A DNA stretch of 38,853 bases, from the NCBI GenBank assembly GCA_934271655.1, contig CAKQRW010000030.1:1-38853 (forward strand), given 5' to 3'. How positions within the stretch are numbered: position 1 is the stretch's first letter; each line of letters begins with the position of its first letter. The translations under genes were made by a program, and so were the position numbers. Below, piece by piece: positions 8,575 through 15,981 of the stretch. Source of the stretch: an uncultured Bacteroidaceae bacterium (GTDB lineage Bacteria; Bacteroidota; Bacteroidia; Bacteroidales; Bacteroidaceae). The notes under the pieces were generated by a model. It saw only the letters and a program-made list of their open reading frames with translations. It did not search any database and was not told where the DNA came from.

Positions 8575-9156
8575 ATGAAAATCATATATTTCCATGGATT
8601 TGGTTCTTCGCATGCCAGTGGTACGGTGGAGATTCTCCGTCGCGAGTTGCCCAACGATGAGATTGTGGCTCCCGACATTCCAGTAGACCCTGTTGATGCG
8701 CTTCCTTATCTGCAGAAGCTTTGTGCTGACGAGCAACCCGACATTGTCATCGGCACCAGCATGGGTGGCATGTATGCACAGCAGATGCGCGCCTACAGGC
8801 GTATACTTGTCAACCCAGCCTTTAATATGTCAACCATGTCAAAGGGACTGAAAACAGGTGAGCACAAGTTCTTCAACGGACGCTATGACGGCGCCAAGAC
8901 ATTTAAGATAACTAAGGACATCATCCAGCATCACAACCAGATGGAGCGTCAGCAGTTTAAGAACATCACTCCAGAGGAGAAGGAGACATGCTGGTGTCTC
9001 GTCGGTCTGAAAGACACTACTGTCACCAATGCCGAGGCTGTCTTCAAGAAGAACTACAAGGCTGACCATGTCATACGCTTTGATGGTGAGCACCAGTTGA
9101 ACGATAAGGTCATCAAGAAGGTGCTGCTTCCGCTCATTGAGCAGATGAGAGGATAG
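8575..9156 (+). CDS. YqiA/YcfP-family alpha/beta-hydrolase (esterase)
   Basis: The protein has 193 residues and opens with IIYFHGFGSS, the oxyanion-side motif of the UPF0227/YqiA family. The nucleophile elbow is GTSMGG with S62. The acidic DIPVDP segment and the C-terminal GEHQLND histidine complete the expected triad region. These are small cytosolic esterases acting on short acyl or thioester substrates; the natural substrate is not known from sequence. It follows a repeat array after the ABC ATPase gene, so co-transcription is possible but the gap is 239 bp. Strong inverted-repeat DNA lies just downstream. Confidence 0.82.
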   Translation: MKIIYFHGFGSSHASGTVEILRRELPNDEIVAPDIPVDPVDALPYLQKLCADEQPDIVIGTSMGGMYAQQMRAYRRILVNPAFNMSTMSKGLKTGEHKFFNGRYDGAKTFKITKDIIQHHNQMERQQFKNITPEEKETCWCLVGLKDTTVTNAEAVFKKNYKADHVIRFDGEHQLNDKVIKKVLLPLIEQMRG

Positions 9157-9182
9157 GAAGAAGCATCGGAAAAACTATAAAG

Positions 9183-9256
9183 GTGGGCCATGAAATTTGA
9201 CTTTGCCATCGTGCTTATTGTGCATGGTGACGGCAGAGACGAATTTCATGGCCCAC
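9183..9256. terminator. Long hairpin downstream of the esterase gene
   Basis: A perfect 15-bp inverted repeat lies at 9183-9197 and 9242-9256 (gtgggccatgaaatt and its complement). The 44-nt interior is itself partly self-complementary (TGCC/GGCA and GTGC/GCAT pairs). There is no T-run after the arm, so an intrinsic terminator is only one reading; a structured RNA or a small mobile repeat are others. Confidence 0.5.
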
Positions 9257-9268
9257 ATTATGTTTCGC

Positions 9269-9467
9269 GCGCACCCTTGTGTGAGGGGAAAAACTCTGTA
9301 TGTCTTGGTTCCTTAAACCTTTACTTGTGTTCTGTGCGCGTCCTTGTGTGAGAAAAAACTCTGTATGTCATGGTTCCTTAAACCTTTACTTGTTTTCTGT
9401 GTGCGCCCTTGTGTGAGGGGAAAAACTCTGTATGTCTTGGTTCCTTAAACCTTTACTTGTTTTCTGT
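9269..9467. repeat. Three near-identical 65-67 bp tandem repeats
   Basis: Units lie at 9269-9335 (67 bp), 9336-9400 (65 bp) and 9401-9467 (67 bp). Each carries ccttgtgtgag, a run of A with ctctgtatgtc, and ttccttaaacctttacttg. A degraded fourth unit runs on to about 9489, close to the stop of the DUF362 gene. Together with the hairpin this fills the 344-bp gap; no ORF is supported in it. Confidence 0.95.
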
Positions 9468-9500
9468 GTGTACCTCTGAATGAGAGATGCGGCTCTGCGC

Positions 9501-10835
9501 TTAATCATCGGAGCCGCTTATTTCGTACAGCTCCACACCCTCGCTCTTTCCCATGTTGCGGCTGTATTTCTTCTCCTTGGCGTTGTTCCAGTGTTCAAAG
9601 GCTCCCAGACTGCCGGTTCTCTCTCCGTTGGGGCGATAGTCGCCCAGCATGGCGTTGTGCCCCCTGGCCGCCTCCTTCAGGTAGTTGTCGCAGTTTTGGC
9701 TCGAGCCTTTCCTGAACTGCGGAGCACCGCTGAAGCCAAGCTCCTTGCCAAATTCGGCATACAGGAAGTCGAGGCATACAGACTCTATGGCCACAGGGTC
9801 GAGCGACATGAAATAGCTTGCGCTCCACTCACCGCCGAACATCTTCCATCTGTCGCGGTCGCTGCGCGGTGCGCCCACGTTGGTCTGCATGCCATACAGG
9901 CCGTCGACAATGTACAGCAGGGTCTTCTTTCCCAGGTTGGGGCAGCCCATCAGATCTACGTATGCGCTGTAGTCGCCCTCCTTGCCGTCCATCTGGCTCA
10001 CGGTGTGCGATCCGTGCATCTTTGCAGGAAAAGGAATGGAGCCGAAATGATTCTTGGCGCACAGTGTGGCTCCAGTTATCTCGTGTCCCTTCAGCAAGGC
10101 CGCATTGACGATGTATGTGGCGTCCACCACAGCCTGTGGCAGCACGGTGCCCAGCCTCACGCTCGGGTCGGTATAGCTGATGGCATCTTTCACCCAGTGG
10201 GCTGAGTCCACGCCTTCCGACCCGTTGGCGCTCATCCACTTCACCTTGGGAAATAGCTTGTGCACAGGCTGGTATATTCTGTCTGGCATAGCCCTTGATT
10301 TCCAGCCTATGGTGGCGTCATAGACGGTGATGCACTCTTGCGGCACACCAGCATGCTCAGTCAGCTGTCTCAACAGGGCTATGGTGGCTTGCGGTGACTG
10401 GTCTATGTCATTGTCTCGATCGTTGACGTCGTAGGTGTTGTTGAGATTTATCTTGATGGCTATCTTTTCTCCTTTTCTGTAGCCCTTGCTGCCTCGTCCG
10501 TGCTGATTGTTGAAATACACGAAGATGCTCTTCCAGGCTTTCTTTGGCGTAGCTGCTCCAGTCAGCGCACATACTGACTTGTCGTACATGCTGTCCAGTC
10601 TCTTCTGGTCTATGTTTCCTTCGTCCCACCAGTGGCCGTCCTTTCCGTTCCACAGGGCGGCCTTGCTGTCTCTTATCCATGTCACTCTGCCAGGAAAGAT
10701 GCCTTTTGCCTCGCCTATTGGCCGGTTGGGCTCGAAATGCAGTTCTTGGGCAGCAGCATTAGCATTGGCTGCGATAAGGCATGTCATTGCCAGTGACAGC
10801 TTTATGATTGTTTTTTTTAATGATTTGTTCTTCAT
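9501..10835 (-). CDS. DUF362 domain protein, exported
   Basis: The protein has 444 residues with a signal peptide (two lysine clusters, a hydrophobic core, then NANAAAQE near residue 30). The body shows DUF362 hallmarks: KIAIKINLNNTYDVND, a DATIGWKSR segment, and LLKGHEITGATLCAKNHFGSIP, followed by DGLYGMQTNVGAP and SLDPVAIESVCLDFL. Members of this family are often fused to ferredoxin domains, but no CxxC ferredoxin cluster is visible here. The biochemical role is unknown. It has a TAnnTTTG element 83 bp upstream and no close co-directional neighbour. Confidence 0.85.
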   Translation of the reverse strand: MKNKSLKKTIIKLSLAMTCLIAANANAAAQELHFEPNRPIGEAKGIFPGRVTWIRDSKAALWNGKDGHWWDEGNIDQKRLDSMYDKSVCALTGAATPKKAWKSIFVYFNNQHGRGSKGYRKGEKIAIKINLNNTYDVNDRDNDIDQSPQATIALLRQLTEHAGVPQECITVYDATIGWKSRAMPDRIYQPVHKLFPKVKWMSANGSEGVDSAHWVKDAISYTDPSVRLGTVLPQAVVDATYIVNAALLKGHEITGATLCAKNHFGSIPFPAKMHGSHTVSQMDGKEGDYSAYVDLMGCPNLGKKTLLYIVDGLYGMQTNVGAPRSDRDRWKMFGGEWSASYFMSLDPVAIESVCLDFLYAEFGKELGFSGAPQFRKGSSQNCDNYLKEAARGHNAMLGDYRPNGERTGSLGAFEHWNNAKEKKYSRNMGKSEGVELYEISGSDD

Positions 10836-11403
10836 TGTCTGTATTTTTTAGTCTTGCGCGAGCGGCATTGATGGCGTGATGCTGCTGGCAAAAACAGTCG
10901 CTTGGAATATCCGTATACAAAAGTAGTGATTATTTTCCTATTGATGAAATAAATAGTGATTTATTTTCTTTGGGCTGATTTTGTTGTGAGTATATGGCTT
11001 GCGATACCGTTGTCCTATGGATAGTGCTGTGTTGTCCTATGGATAGTGTTGTGTTATCCTATGGGTATGTTTTCTATGACACTGACGGAGAGCAGGATAA
11101 ACTCTCTAAGACGGCGCCTGGAGGACTGAAGAGTCTGCTCTCGCTATAGACCGATAAGTTTATGAGAGATGACTGCGTGAGGGGTGAGACGTGCCGAGTG
11201 TTTCGGCTACTAAAACTCGAAGCGCATTAAGGTCGCAGTGGGACTGCGTGTGCATCGTGGCTATGTGGTGAGGCTGAATGATGGTGACGGTGACACTTCG
11301 GTCTTCCTGCAAGATGACGTTCCGCAGCGAGGCTGGGCGATGACGATGACAGTCCGTTTTTCCGTAAGCTCGTGTAGTTGTAACCTTCTTGTCCCATAAT
11401 GCG
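10836..11403. other. 568-bp intergenic region with a 22-bp tandem repeat
   Basis: The only clear structures are the DUF362 promoter and a 22-bp repeat: units at 11009-11030 and 11031-11052, and a partial third from 11053, with core gttgtcctatggatagtg. A weak inverted repeat (gagagcag 11088-11095 and ctgctctc 11135-11142) and a small hairpin (cgcagt/actgcg near 11234) follow. No ORF here has a recognisable product. Confidence 0.8.
10918..10949 (-). promoter_or_regulatory. Candidate promoter for the DUF362 gene
   Basis: Minus-strand TACTTTTG (10918-10925) is preceded at 20-nt spacing by TTTC (10946-10949), a near match to the minus-33 TTTG. Confidence 0.5.
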
Positions 11404-12297
11404 TCACAGGCAGGAGAGGAGCGGTATGGAATAGTCCTTGACGAGGGTGAGGAAGGCATCGGCACTCTTCTTGTGCGGGCAGTCCTTGAGGAAATGGACG
11501 TTGGAGATGAGCGGAGAGAGCAGCCCCTCGATGGGCAGGGCTGTGAGGTATGGGCGTGTGCGCACGTACAGCTCTGGCAGGAAGGTGATGAGTCCGAGGT
11601 CGTTGGCCATGGTCATGGCTGCGGTAGCGTCGGTGACGGTGGCACGTATGCGCAGACTGGCGAAGTCGATGCTGATGAACTTGCTGATGCTGTCGAAGAC
11701 TCTTTGTCCGGCATCGGGCAGGATGATGTCGTGTGTGAGCAGGTCGTGCTTGGTCACTACGTCATGGCTGGCGAGAGGGTGGCTGTGGTTCATGATGGCG
11801 CGCAGGTGGTAGCTGATGCAGGGGACGGACTCTATGGGTTCGTTGATGTAGGCTGTGTTGATGGTGAAGGCCATGTCTATGTCTTGGTTGCGCAGCATGT
11901 GGTTGAGCTGGCGCGCCTGGGCGAAGATGGCGTTGACGCGTATGCCTGGATGGAGCGACATGAATCTGGTGGCGGCTGTCTCTATGTAGGGAGCCACGAA
12001 TGAGCCGATGCCGATGTTGAGCTCGCCTCTGAGGAGGCCTTCCACTTCGTCTACGCTGGTGCGGCAGTCGTCGAGGGCTTGCAGGGCTGCCTTGGCTTTG
12101 GGGAGCAGGGCTCTGCCTGCCTCGGTGAGTTGCACGCTGTGGGAGGTGCGCTTGAAGAGGCTCGTGCCGAGTGTGCGTTCCAGAGTTTTGACTTGCTGTG
12201 ACACGGCGCTTTGGGTGAGGCTGCTGCGCTGGGCGGCGAGGCTGAAGTTGCCTGCTTCTGCTACGATGACGAATGTCTTGAGATGGCGGATTTCCAT
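11404..12297 (-). CDS. LysR-family transcriptional regulator
   Basis: The protein has 297 residues, the normal LysR length. The N-terminal winged helix-turn-helix (1-60) reads MEIRHLKTFVIVAEAGNF, SLTQSAVSQQVKTLE and LGTSLFKRTSHSVQLTEAG. The co-inducer-binding domain (about 88-290) includes LNIGIGSFVAPYI. The substrate and target genes cannot be inferred. It is not divergent from a metabolic gene, being flanked by DUF362 downstream and DUF4270 upstream, so autoregulation or distant targets are likely. Repeated DNA fills its upstream region. Confidence 0.93.
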   Translation of the reverse strand: MEIRHLKTFVIVAEAGNFSLAAQRSSLTQSAVSQQVKTLERTLGTSLFKRTSHSVQLTEAGRALLPKAKAALQALDDCRTSVDEVEGLLRGELNIGIGSFVAPYIETAATRFMSLHPGIRVNAIFAQARQLNHMLRNQDIDMAFTINTAYINEPIESVPCISYHLRAIMNHSHPLASHDVVTKHDLLTHDIILPDAGQRVFDSISKFISIDFASLRIRATVTDATAAMTMANDLGLITFLPELYVRTRPYLTALPIEGLLSPLISNVHFLKDCPHKKSADAFLTLVKDYSIPLLSCL

Positions 12298-12655
12298 AGG
12301 CTGGGGTGTGTAGGTGTTTGAGGCGTTTTGCGAAAAGAGAATGACTGCTGCGCTGGGTAGTGCAGCGTCTGTAGTAGTCTTTCCTGCGTTTGAAGTCGGG
12401 AAAATGTGTGAGGCTGCTGCGCTGGGGTGCAGCGTGGTGTCTGTCTGGGGGAAAGAAGGGTGGAAGGGTTAAAAAGAGCAATCGGCCTGGCGGACAGGGG
12501 CTGGAATGCGCGCATATGTGTGTGCTTTCCTGCCAGCTGCGCTGGGCCGATTGCTCTGTGTGAGAATGCCGTGTGTGCGGTGAGAGAGAGGTGCGTGTGG
12601 TGCTCTCACTTTATGTTGCCGTGTGGACGGCCGTGTGCGCAGGCGGCAGCCTGTG
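12298..12655. other. 358-bp intergenic region between DUF4270 and LysR genes
   Basis: A repeat (ctgctgcgctggg at 12345-12357 and 12414-12426, 69 bp apart, both followed by related gcagcg text) lies upstream of the LysR gene. A terminator-like hairpin is at 12471-12557. No ORF is supported. Confidence 0.75.
12471..12557 (-). terminator. Rho-independent terminator after the DUF4270 gene
   Basis: Arms agagcaatcggcc (12475-12487) and its complement (12545-12557) are perfect over 13 bp and the loop has further pairing (CTGGC/GCCAG). On the minus strand the stem is followed by TTTTT (12475-12471). It is about 100 bp past the DUF4270 stop. Confidence 0.7.
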
Positions 12656-14023
12656 TCATTTGTTCTTGTACTTGGAGTAGATCACTTCCAGCTTGACAGG
12701 GTCGCTGTCTCCTCCCACCAGCTTGGCGTAGCTCATGCTGAAGTCGTGGTTGATCTTGACTATGCTGCTGTTGGAGTCTTTGGTGGTCGTTACTGGTATG
12801 ATGAGCACCTTGTTCCAGTTGGCCGATGCTGTGCCTTGCCTCTTCTCGTTGGCCATGCGTGTGACGAGTCGCGCCACGTTGCTGAAGACGTATGTGTTGG
12901 TCGAGCTGTCAAAGGTGGCGAGGTATGACTCTTTGGAGTCGTTGACCTTGTAGTTCTCGAAGAATCCGTTGAGGTAGTCGTCGAGGCGCACGAGGAGGAC
13001 GGTCTGTGGTATGTTGAGCTTGAAGGGGCTGCTGGTGACGTCGTTGTAGCGCGTGAAGGTCAGTTTAGCCGAGTTGATGGTGTCTTGTGTGCTTATCTGC
13101 TCGGCTGGTATGGTGGCCATGGTGAAGATGCCGGCTGGGCTCTTCAGGTAGGTGGCGCTGTGGTCGTTGGTGAGTCGCCCGAGGTTCGTGTTGTCGAATC
13201 GCGTGGCCTGTACCACAGCATCGGTGGAGGCGAAGGAGCAGACGCCTGTGGTGTCCTTCTTGTAGTCTTCATCATAGTAGCGGAAGTACATGTTGAGCTG
13301 TATGATGTCGATGGTGGCCATGGCTCCGTCGCCGTACTCAAGTTTGAAGTAGAGTCCGCGGCTGCATGGGTTGCCGCTCTGCAGCCATGCGGCTGTGTTG
13401 GCAAAGTGCTGCGGATGGCTGCGGTAGTCGCGTATGATCTGTGTGCCGATGGCTGTGGGTAGGCTCAGGCGTATGTTGTTGTTGTAGCTTGAGGACCACC
13501 GCACAGAGTCGGTGATGGTGCGGTCGTTGATGGTGAACCACTTGCTGGCGATGGGCTTGGCAGACGTGTCGCAGTAGTCTTCGGGGTTGATGTTGGTGTA
13601 GTAGTCCTTCTCAGGGTCGAGCTGCTGGTCGAGTTCGTAGACGCTGAGCTTGAAGGTGGCGAGCGAGTCGCCCACATAGTCGGATATGTAGAGTCGCAGG
13701 TCTACCTGGTAGCAAGAGTCGTTGTCTATCTTGGCAGGCAGGCTGAAGTTCTCGTCGCATCCGAACTGCGCCATGAAGTCGCTCTTGACTGTGGTGCCTG
13801 TCTCTGAGTCGGTGTATTGCCCGAAATAGGATTTCTCTGTGCGCGCCAGCACGGAGTCGCCCACCGTGTAGGAACTTGTGGCTACATCGTAGGTCTTGTA
13901 CTCGCGGCTGACGAGGTCGGTCGTGGGCATCATGTCGATGCCGAGCGAGTCGGTGTCTTCGTCGCACGATGCGAGTGTCAGGGCTGCGATGGACAAAGCC
14001 CATAGATATCTTAGTTTTATCAT
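12656..14023 (-). CDS. DUF4270 lipoprotein
   Basis: The protein has 455 residues with a lipoprotein signal: a hydrophobic segment then LTLASC, with C20 the predicted lipidated residue and an acidic DEDTDS tail after it. The start of the mature protein (DSLGIDMMPTTDLV and the TYDVATSSYTVGDSVLAR stretch) and internal SYLATFDSSTN, FSNVARLVTRM match the DUF4270 family of Bacteroidota surface lipoproteins, whose function is not known. It lies 57 bp after the glycogen-synthase-like gene and is probably co-transcribed with it. This pairing recurs in related genomes as I recall. Confidence 0.88.
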   Translation of the reverse strand: MIKLRYLWALSIAALTLASCDEDTDSLGIDMMPTTDLVSREYKTYDVATSSYTVGDSVLARTEKSYFGQYTDSETGTTVKSDFMAQFGCDENFSLPAKIDNDSCYQVDLRLYISDYVGDSLATFKLSVYELDQQLDPEKDYYTNINPEDYCDTSAKPIASKWFTINDRTITDSVRWSSSYNNNIRLSLPTAIGTQIIRDYRSHPQHFANTAAWLQSGNPCSRGLYFKLEYGDGAMATIDIIQLNMYFRYYDEDYKKDTTGVCSFASTDAVVQATRFDNTNLGRLTNDHSATYLKSPAGIFTMATIPAEQISTQDTINSAKLTFTRYNDVTSSPFKLNIPQTVLLVRLDDYLNGFFENYKVNDSKESYLATFDSSTNTYVFSNVARLVTRMANEKRQGTASANWNKVLIIPVTTTKDSNSSIVKINHDFSMSYAKLVGGDSDPVKLEVIYSKYKNK

Positions 14024-14080
14024 GCGGTCTTTTTCTGACGTGTTGGTACGGGGCCTCCTGTGTGTGGAGGAATGCCGTTT

Positions 14081-14893
14081 TTATTGGAAGAGTGTCTCGT
14101 AGAAGTCGCTGTAGGCTTGCTTGAAGTCGTCGCCCTCCACAGGGTCGAGCACTGGCAGTCCGATGGACTTGGCGTATTCGGCTATGGATGGGTCGACGTT
14201 AGTGTCTTCGAGGATAACTCCGTCGGAGAATTTTACGGCTATCTTTTCCAGTTCGGTGTGTCCATAGGCCTTGGAGCAGAGCTCTTTGATGTCGTCATAG
14301 TGTGCGTCTTTGTATTCCACAAACTTGGCGTTCTCTACGCCCATGTCTTGCTGGAACTCTTTGGCCGACACTTCCATGACGACTTTAGCGTCTTTGAATG
14401 AAGGCTCGTCGTGGTAGGCTGTCTTGATGTAGAGCGGAGCGAGTGCTGCTGCCCATCCGTGGCAGTGTATCACGTCGGGAGTCCAGCGCAGCTTCTTCAC
14501 TGTCTCAAGCACGCCGCGTGCGTAGAAGATGGCTCTCTCGCTGTTGTCCTCATACTCTTTGCCTTCCTTGTCGGCAAGGATGCCGCGCTTGTTGAAGTAG
14601 TCGTCGTTGTCGATGAAGTAGATCTGCATGCGTGATGATGCCAGCGAGGCTACCTTGATGATGAGTGGATGGTCGGTGTCGTCGATGATGAGGTTCATGC
14701 CTGAGAGGCGTATCACTTCGTGCAGCTGGTTGCGGCGCTCGTTGATGGTTCCCCACTTAGGAGTGAATGTTCTGATCTCATGTCCTAACTCCTGGATAGA
14801 CTGTGGCAGAATGCGTCCTTTCAGCGAAGTCTTCTCTTCTGGCACGAATGGCGCAATTTCTGATGTGATAAAAAGTACTTTCTTGGCTTTCAT
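14081..14893 (-). CDS. GT5 N-terminal-domain protein (short glycogen/starch synthase homologue)
   Basis: The protein has 270 residues. It opens with KKVLFITSEIAPFVPEEKTSLKGRILPQSIQELGHEIRTF, a variant of the ADP-glucose-binding N-terminal domain of glycogen synthase (K-T-G-G-L is expected where KTSLKG stands). DVIHCHGWAAALAPLYIK is the well-conserved HxHDW-like region. Normal glycogen synthases are about 480 residues; the entire C-terminal GT-B domain with the catalytic glutamates is absent and the ORF ends naturally, so this is a stand-alone half. Bacteroidetes genomes commonly carry such a form. Catalysis as a glycosyltransferase is doubtful; a binding or regulatory role is possible. It precedes the DUF4270 gene. 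Confidence 0.75.
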   Translation of the reverse strand: MKAKKVLFITSEIAPFVPEEKTSLKGRILPQSIQELGHEIRTFTPKWGTINERRNQLHEVIRLSGMNLIIDDTDHPLIIKVASLASSRMQIYFIDNDDYFNKRGILADKEGKEYEDNSERAIFYARGVLETVKKLRWTPDVIHCHGWAAALAPLYIKTAYHDEPSFKDAKVVMEVSAKEFQQDMGVENAKFVEYKDAHYDDIKELCSKAYGHTELEKIAVKFSDGVILEDTNVDPSIAEYAKSIGLPVLDPVEGDDFKQAYSDFYETLFQ

Positions 14894-14940
14894 TCTGGTT
14901 GTTCTTTCCGTTGGTTATGATTGTGGTACGAAAAGTATTG

Positions 14941-14948
14941 CAAAGATA
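14941..14948 (-). promoter_or_regulatory. Candidate minus-7 element for the GT5-N gene
   Basis: Minus-strand TATCTTTG lies about 48 bp upstream of the ATG at 14893. No minus-33 match at 19-20 nt. Confidence 0.45.
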
Positions 14949-15152
14949 CAAAATTTATCGCTAACAACGGGCTTTCTTTAGTATTTATTATGATTTTGTG
15001 ACGGCGTTTTGCCTGATGGATAGCTGTTTTCGGGCTTTTTCTTGCCTGTGGAGTGTGGCTGTGTTTTGTGGCTGCGCAGGATTTTTATGCTGCGAGGAGG
15101 ACGTCGTTTCCGCTGCGAGCCTTGAATCTGTTCCCTGTGCGTGGAGGCTGTG

Positions 15153-15950
15153 TCAGAGCTGGTATGGGCCGCTTGGCTCTTTGCGTTTCAGCGGTTCGAT
15201 GGTGAGTTGCTGTCCCACTTCCACTCCGTGCTGGCGCAGCACGTCTGTCATTGTCTTTTGCGCTATCTCGGGTCGGTTGTTGTCTGCGCTCAGGTGACAT
15301 AGCCATACGTTCTTGAGCTGGTCTGTCATGTTCTCGGCCAGTGCTGTGGCCGCCTGTGTGTTGGAGAGGTGGCCTGTGCCGCAGCTGATGCGCTGCTTGA
15401 GTATGGTGGGGTAGGGGCCGTTGCTGAGCATCTGGACATCGTAGTTGGACTCGAGGATGAGGTGTGTGCTCTTGGCTATGTAGCTCTTCACCTCGTCGGT
15501 GGCCTTGCCCACGTCGGTCATGAGGGTGAGGCGCACGTCGCCGCAGACGATGTGGTAGCCTGTGTTTTCCGACGCATCGTGGGGAATGGGGAATGGAGTG
15601 ATGGCGAACGGGCCCAGGGTGAATGTCTCGCCAAACTGTATGTTTCGCCTGTTCTCCTTGGGCACCTTGGTGGCTGCCTGCCATCGGCTGTCGATGCCGC
15701 TGTGCACGGCAGGGGTGGCGTAGACGGGCAGGTGGTACTGGTCGCTCACCTTGCCTGCGGCCTTGACGTGGTCGGAGTGGTCGTGCGTGATGAGTATGCC
15801 CTTCACGTGGCCTATCTTCAGGCCGTAGTTTCTCACGGTGCGCTTGAAACAATTGATACCGACGCCACAATCGATGATTATGGCGTCGGTGTCGGTAGAT
15901 ATGTAGTAGCAGTTGCCGCAACTGCCGCTTCCAAGACTGAAAAATGTCAT
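15153..15950 (-). CDS. MBL-fold metallo-hydrolase, YycJ/WalJ-like
   Basis: The protein has 265 residues. The N-terminus FFSLGSGSCGNCYYI is typical of YycJ-like enzymes. The metal-binding motif THDHSDH follows at about residues 54-60, and an HxH-free second half carries MTDVGKA, ILESNYDVQML and WLCHLSADNN, supplying the remaining metal ligands. Relatives are predicted DNA or RNA exonucleases linked to double-strand break repair or cell-wall signalling in Firmicutes. It begins 31 bp after the aspS stop, so the two are likely co-transcribed. Confidence 0.88.
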   Translation of the reverse strand: MTFFSLGSGSCGNCYYISTDTDAIIIDCGVGINCFKRTVRNYGLKIGHVKGILITHDHSDHVKAAGKVSDQYHLPVYATPAVHSGIDSRWQAATKVPKENRRNIQFGETFTLGPFAITPFPIPHDASENTGYHIVCGDVRLTLMTDVGKATDEVKSYIAKSTHLILESNYDVQMLSNGPYPTILKQRISCGTGHLSNTQAATALAENMTDQLKNVWLCHLSADNNRPEIAQKTMTDVLRQHGVEVGQQLTIEPLKRKEPSGPYQL

Positions 15951-15981
15951 CTTATATATATGTGTATGTGATGCCTGGGGT

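Noticed and set aside
8275..8736. Minus-strand 153-codon frame across the 24-bp array
   Set aside because: It overlaps the ends of two solid plus-strand genes, and its 8-residue repeats only reflect the DNA array.
8407..9467. CRISPR array
   Set aside because: Units are contiguous without unique spacers, the repeats are imperfect, and no cas genes are present.
11088..11142. Inverted repeat gagagcag/ctgctctc as a terminator or operator
   Set aside because: Only 8-bp arms 39 bp apart, no T-run, not clearly above chance.
11160..11465. Minus-strand 101-codon frame after the LysR gene
   Set aside because: No family features, no start signal, and it overlaps the LysR 3' end.
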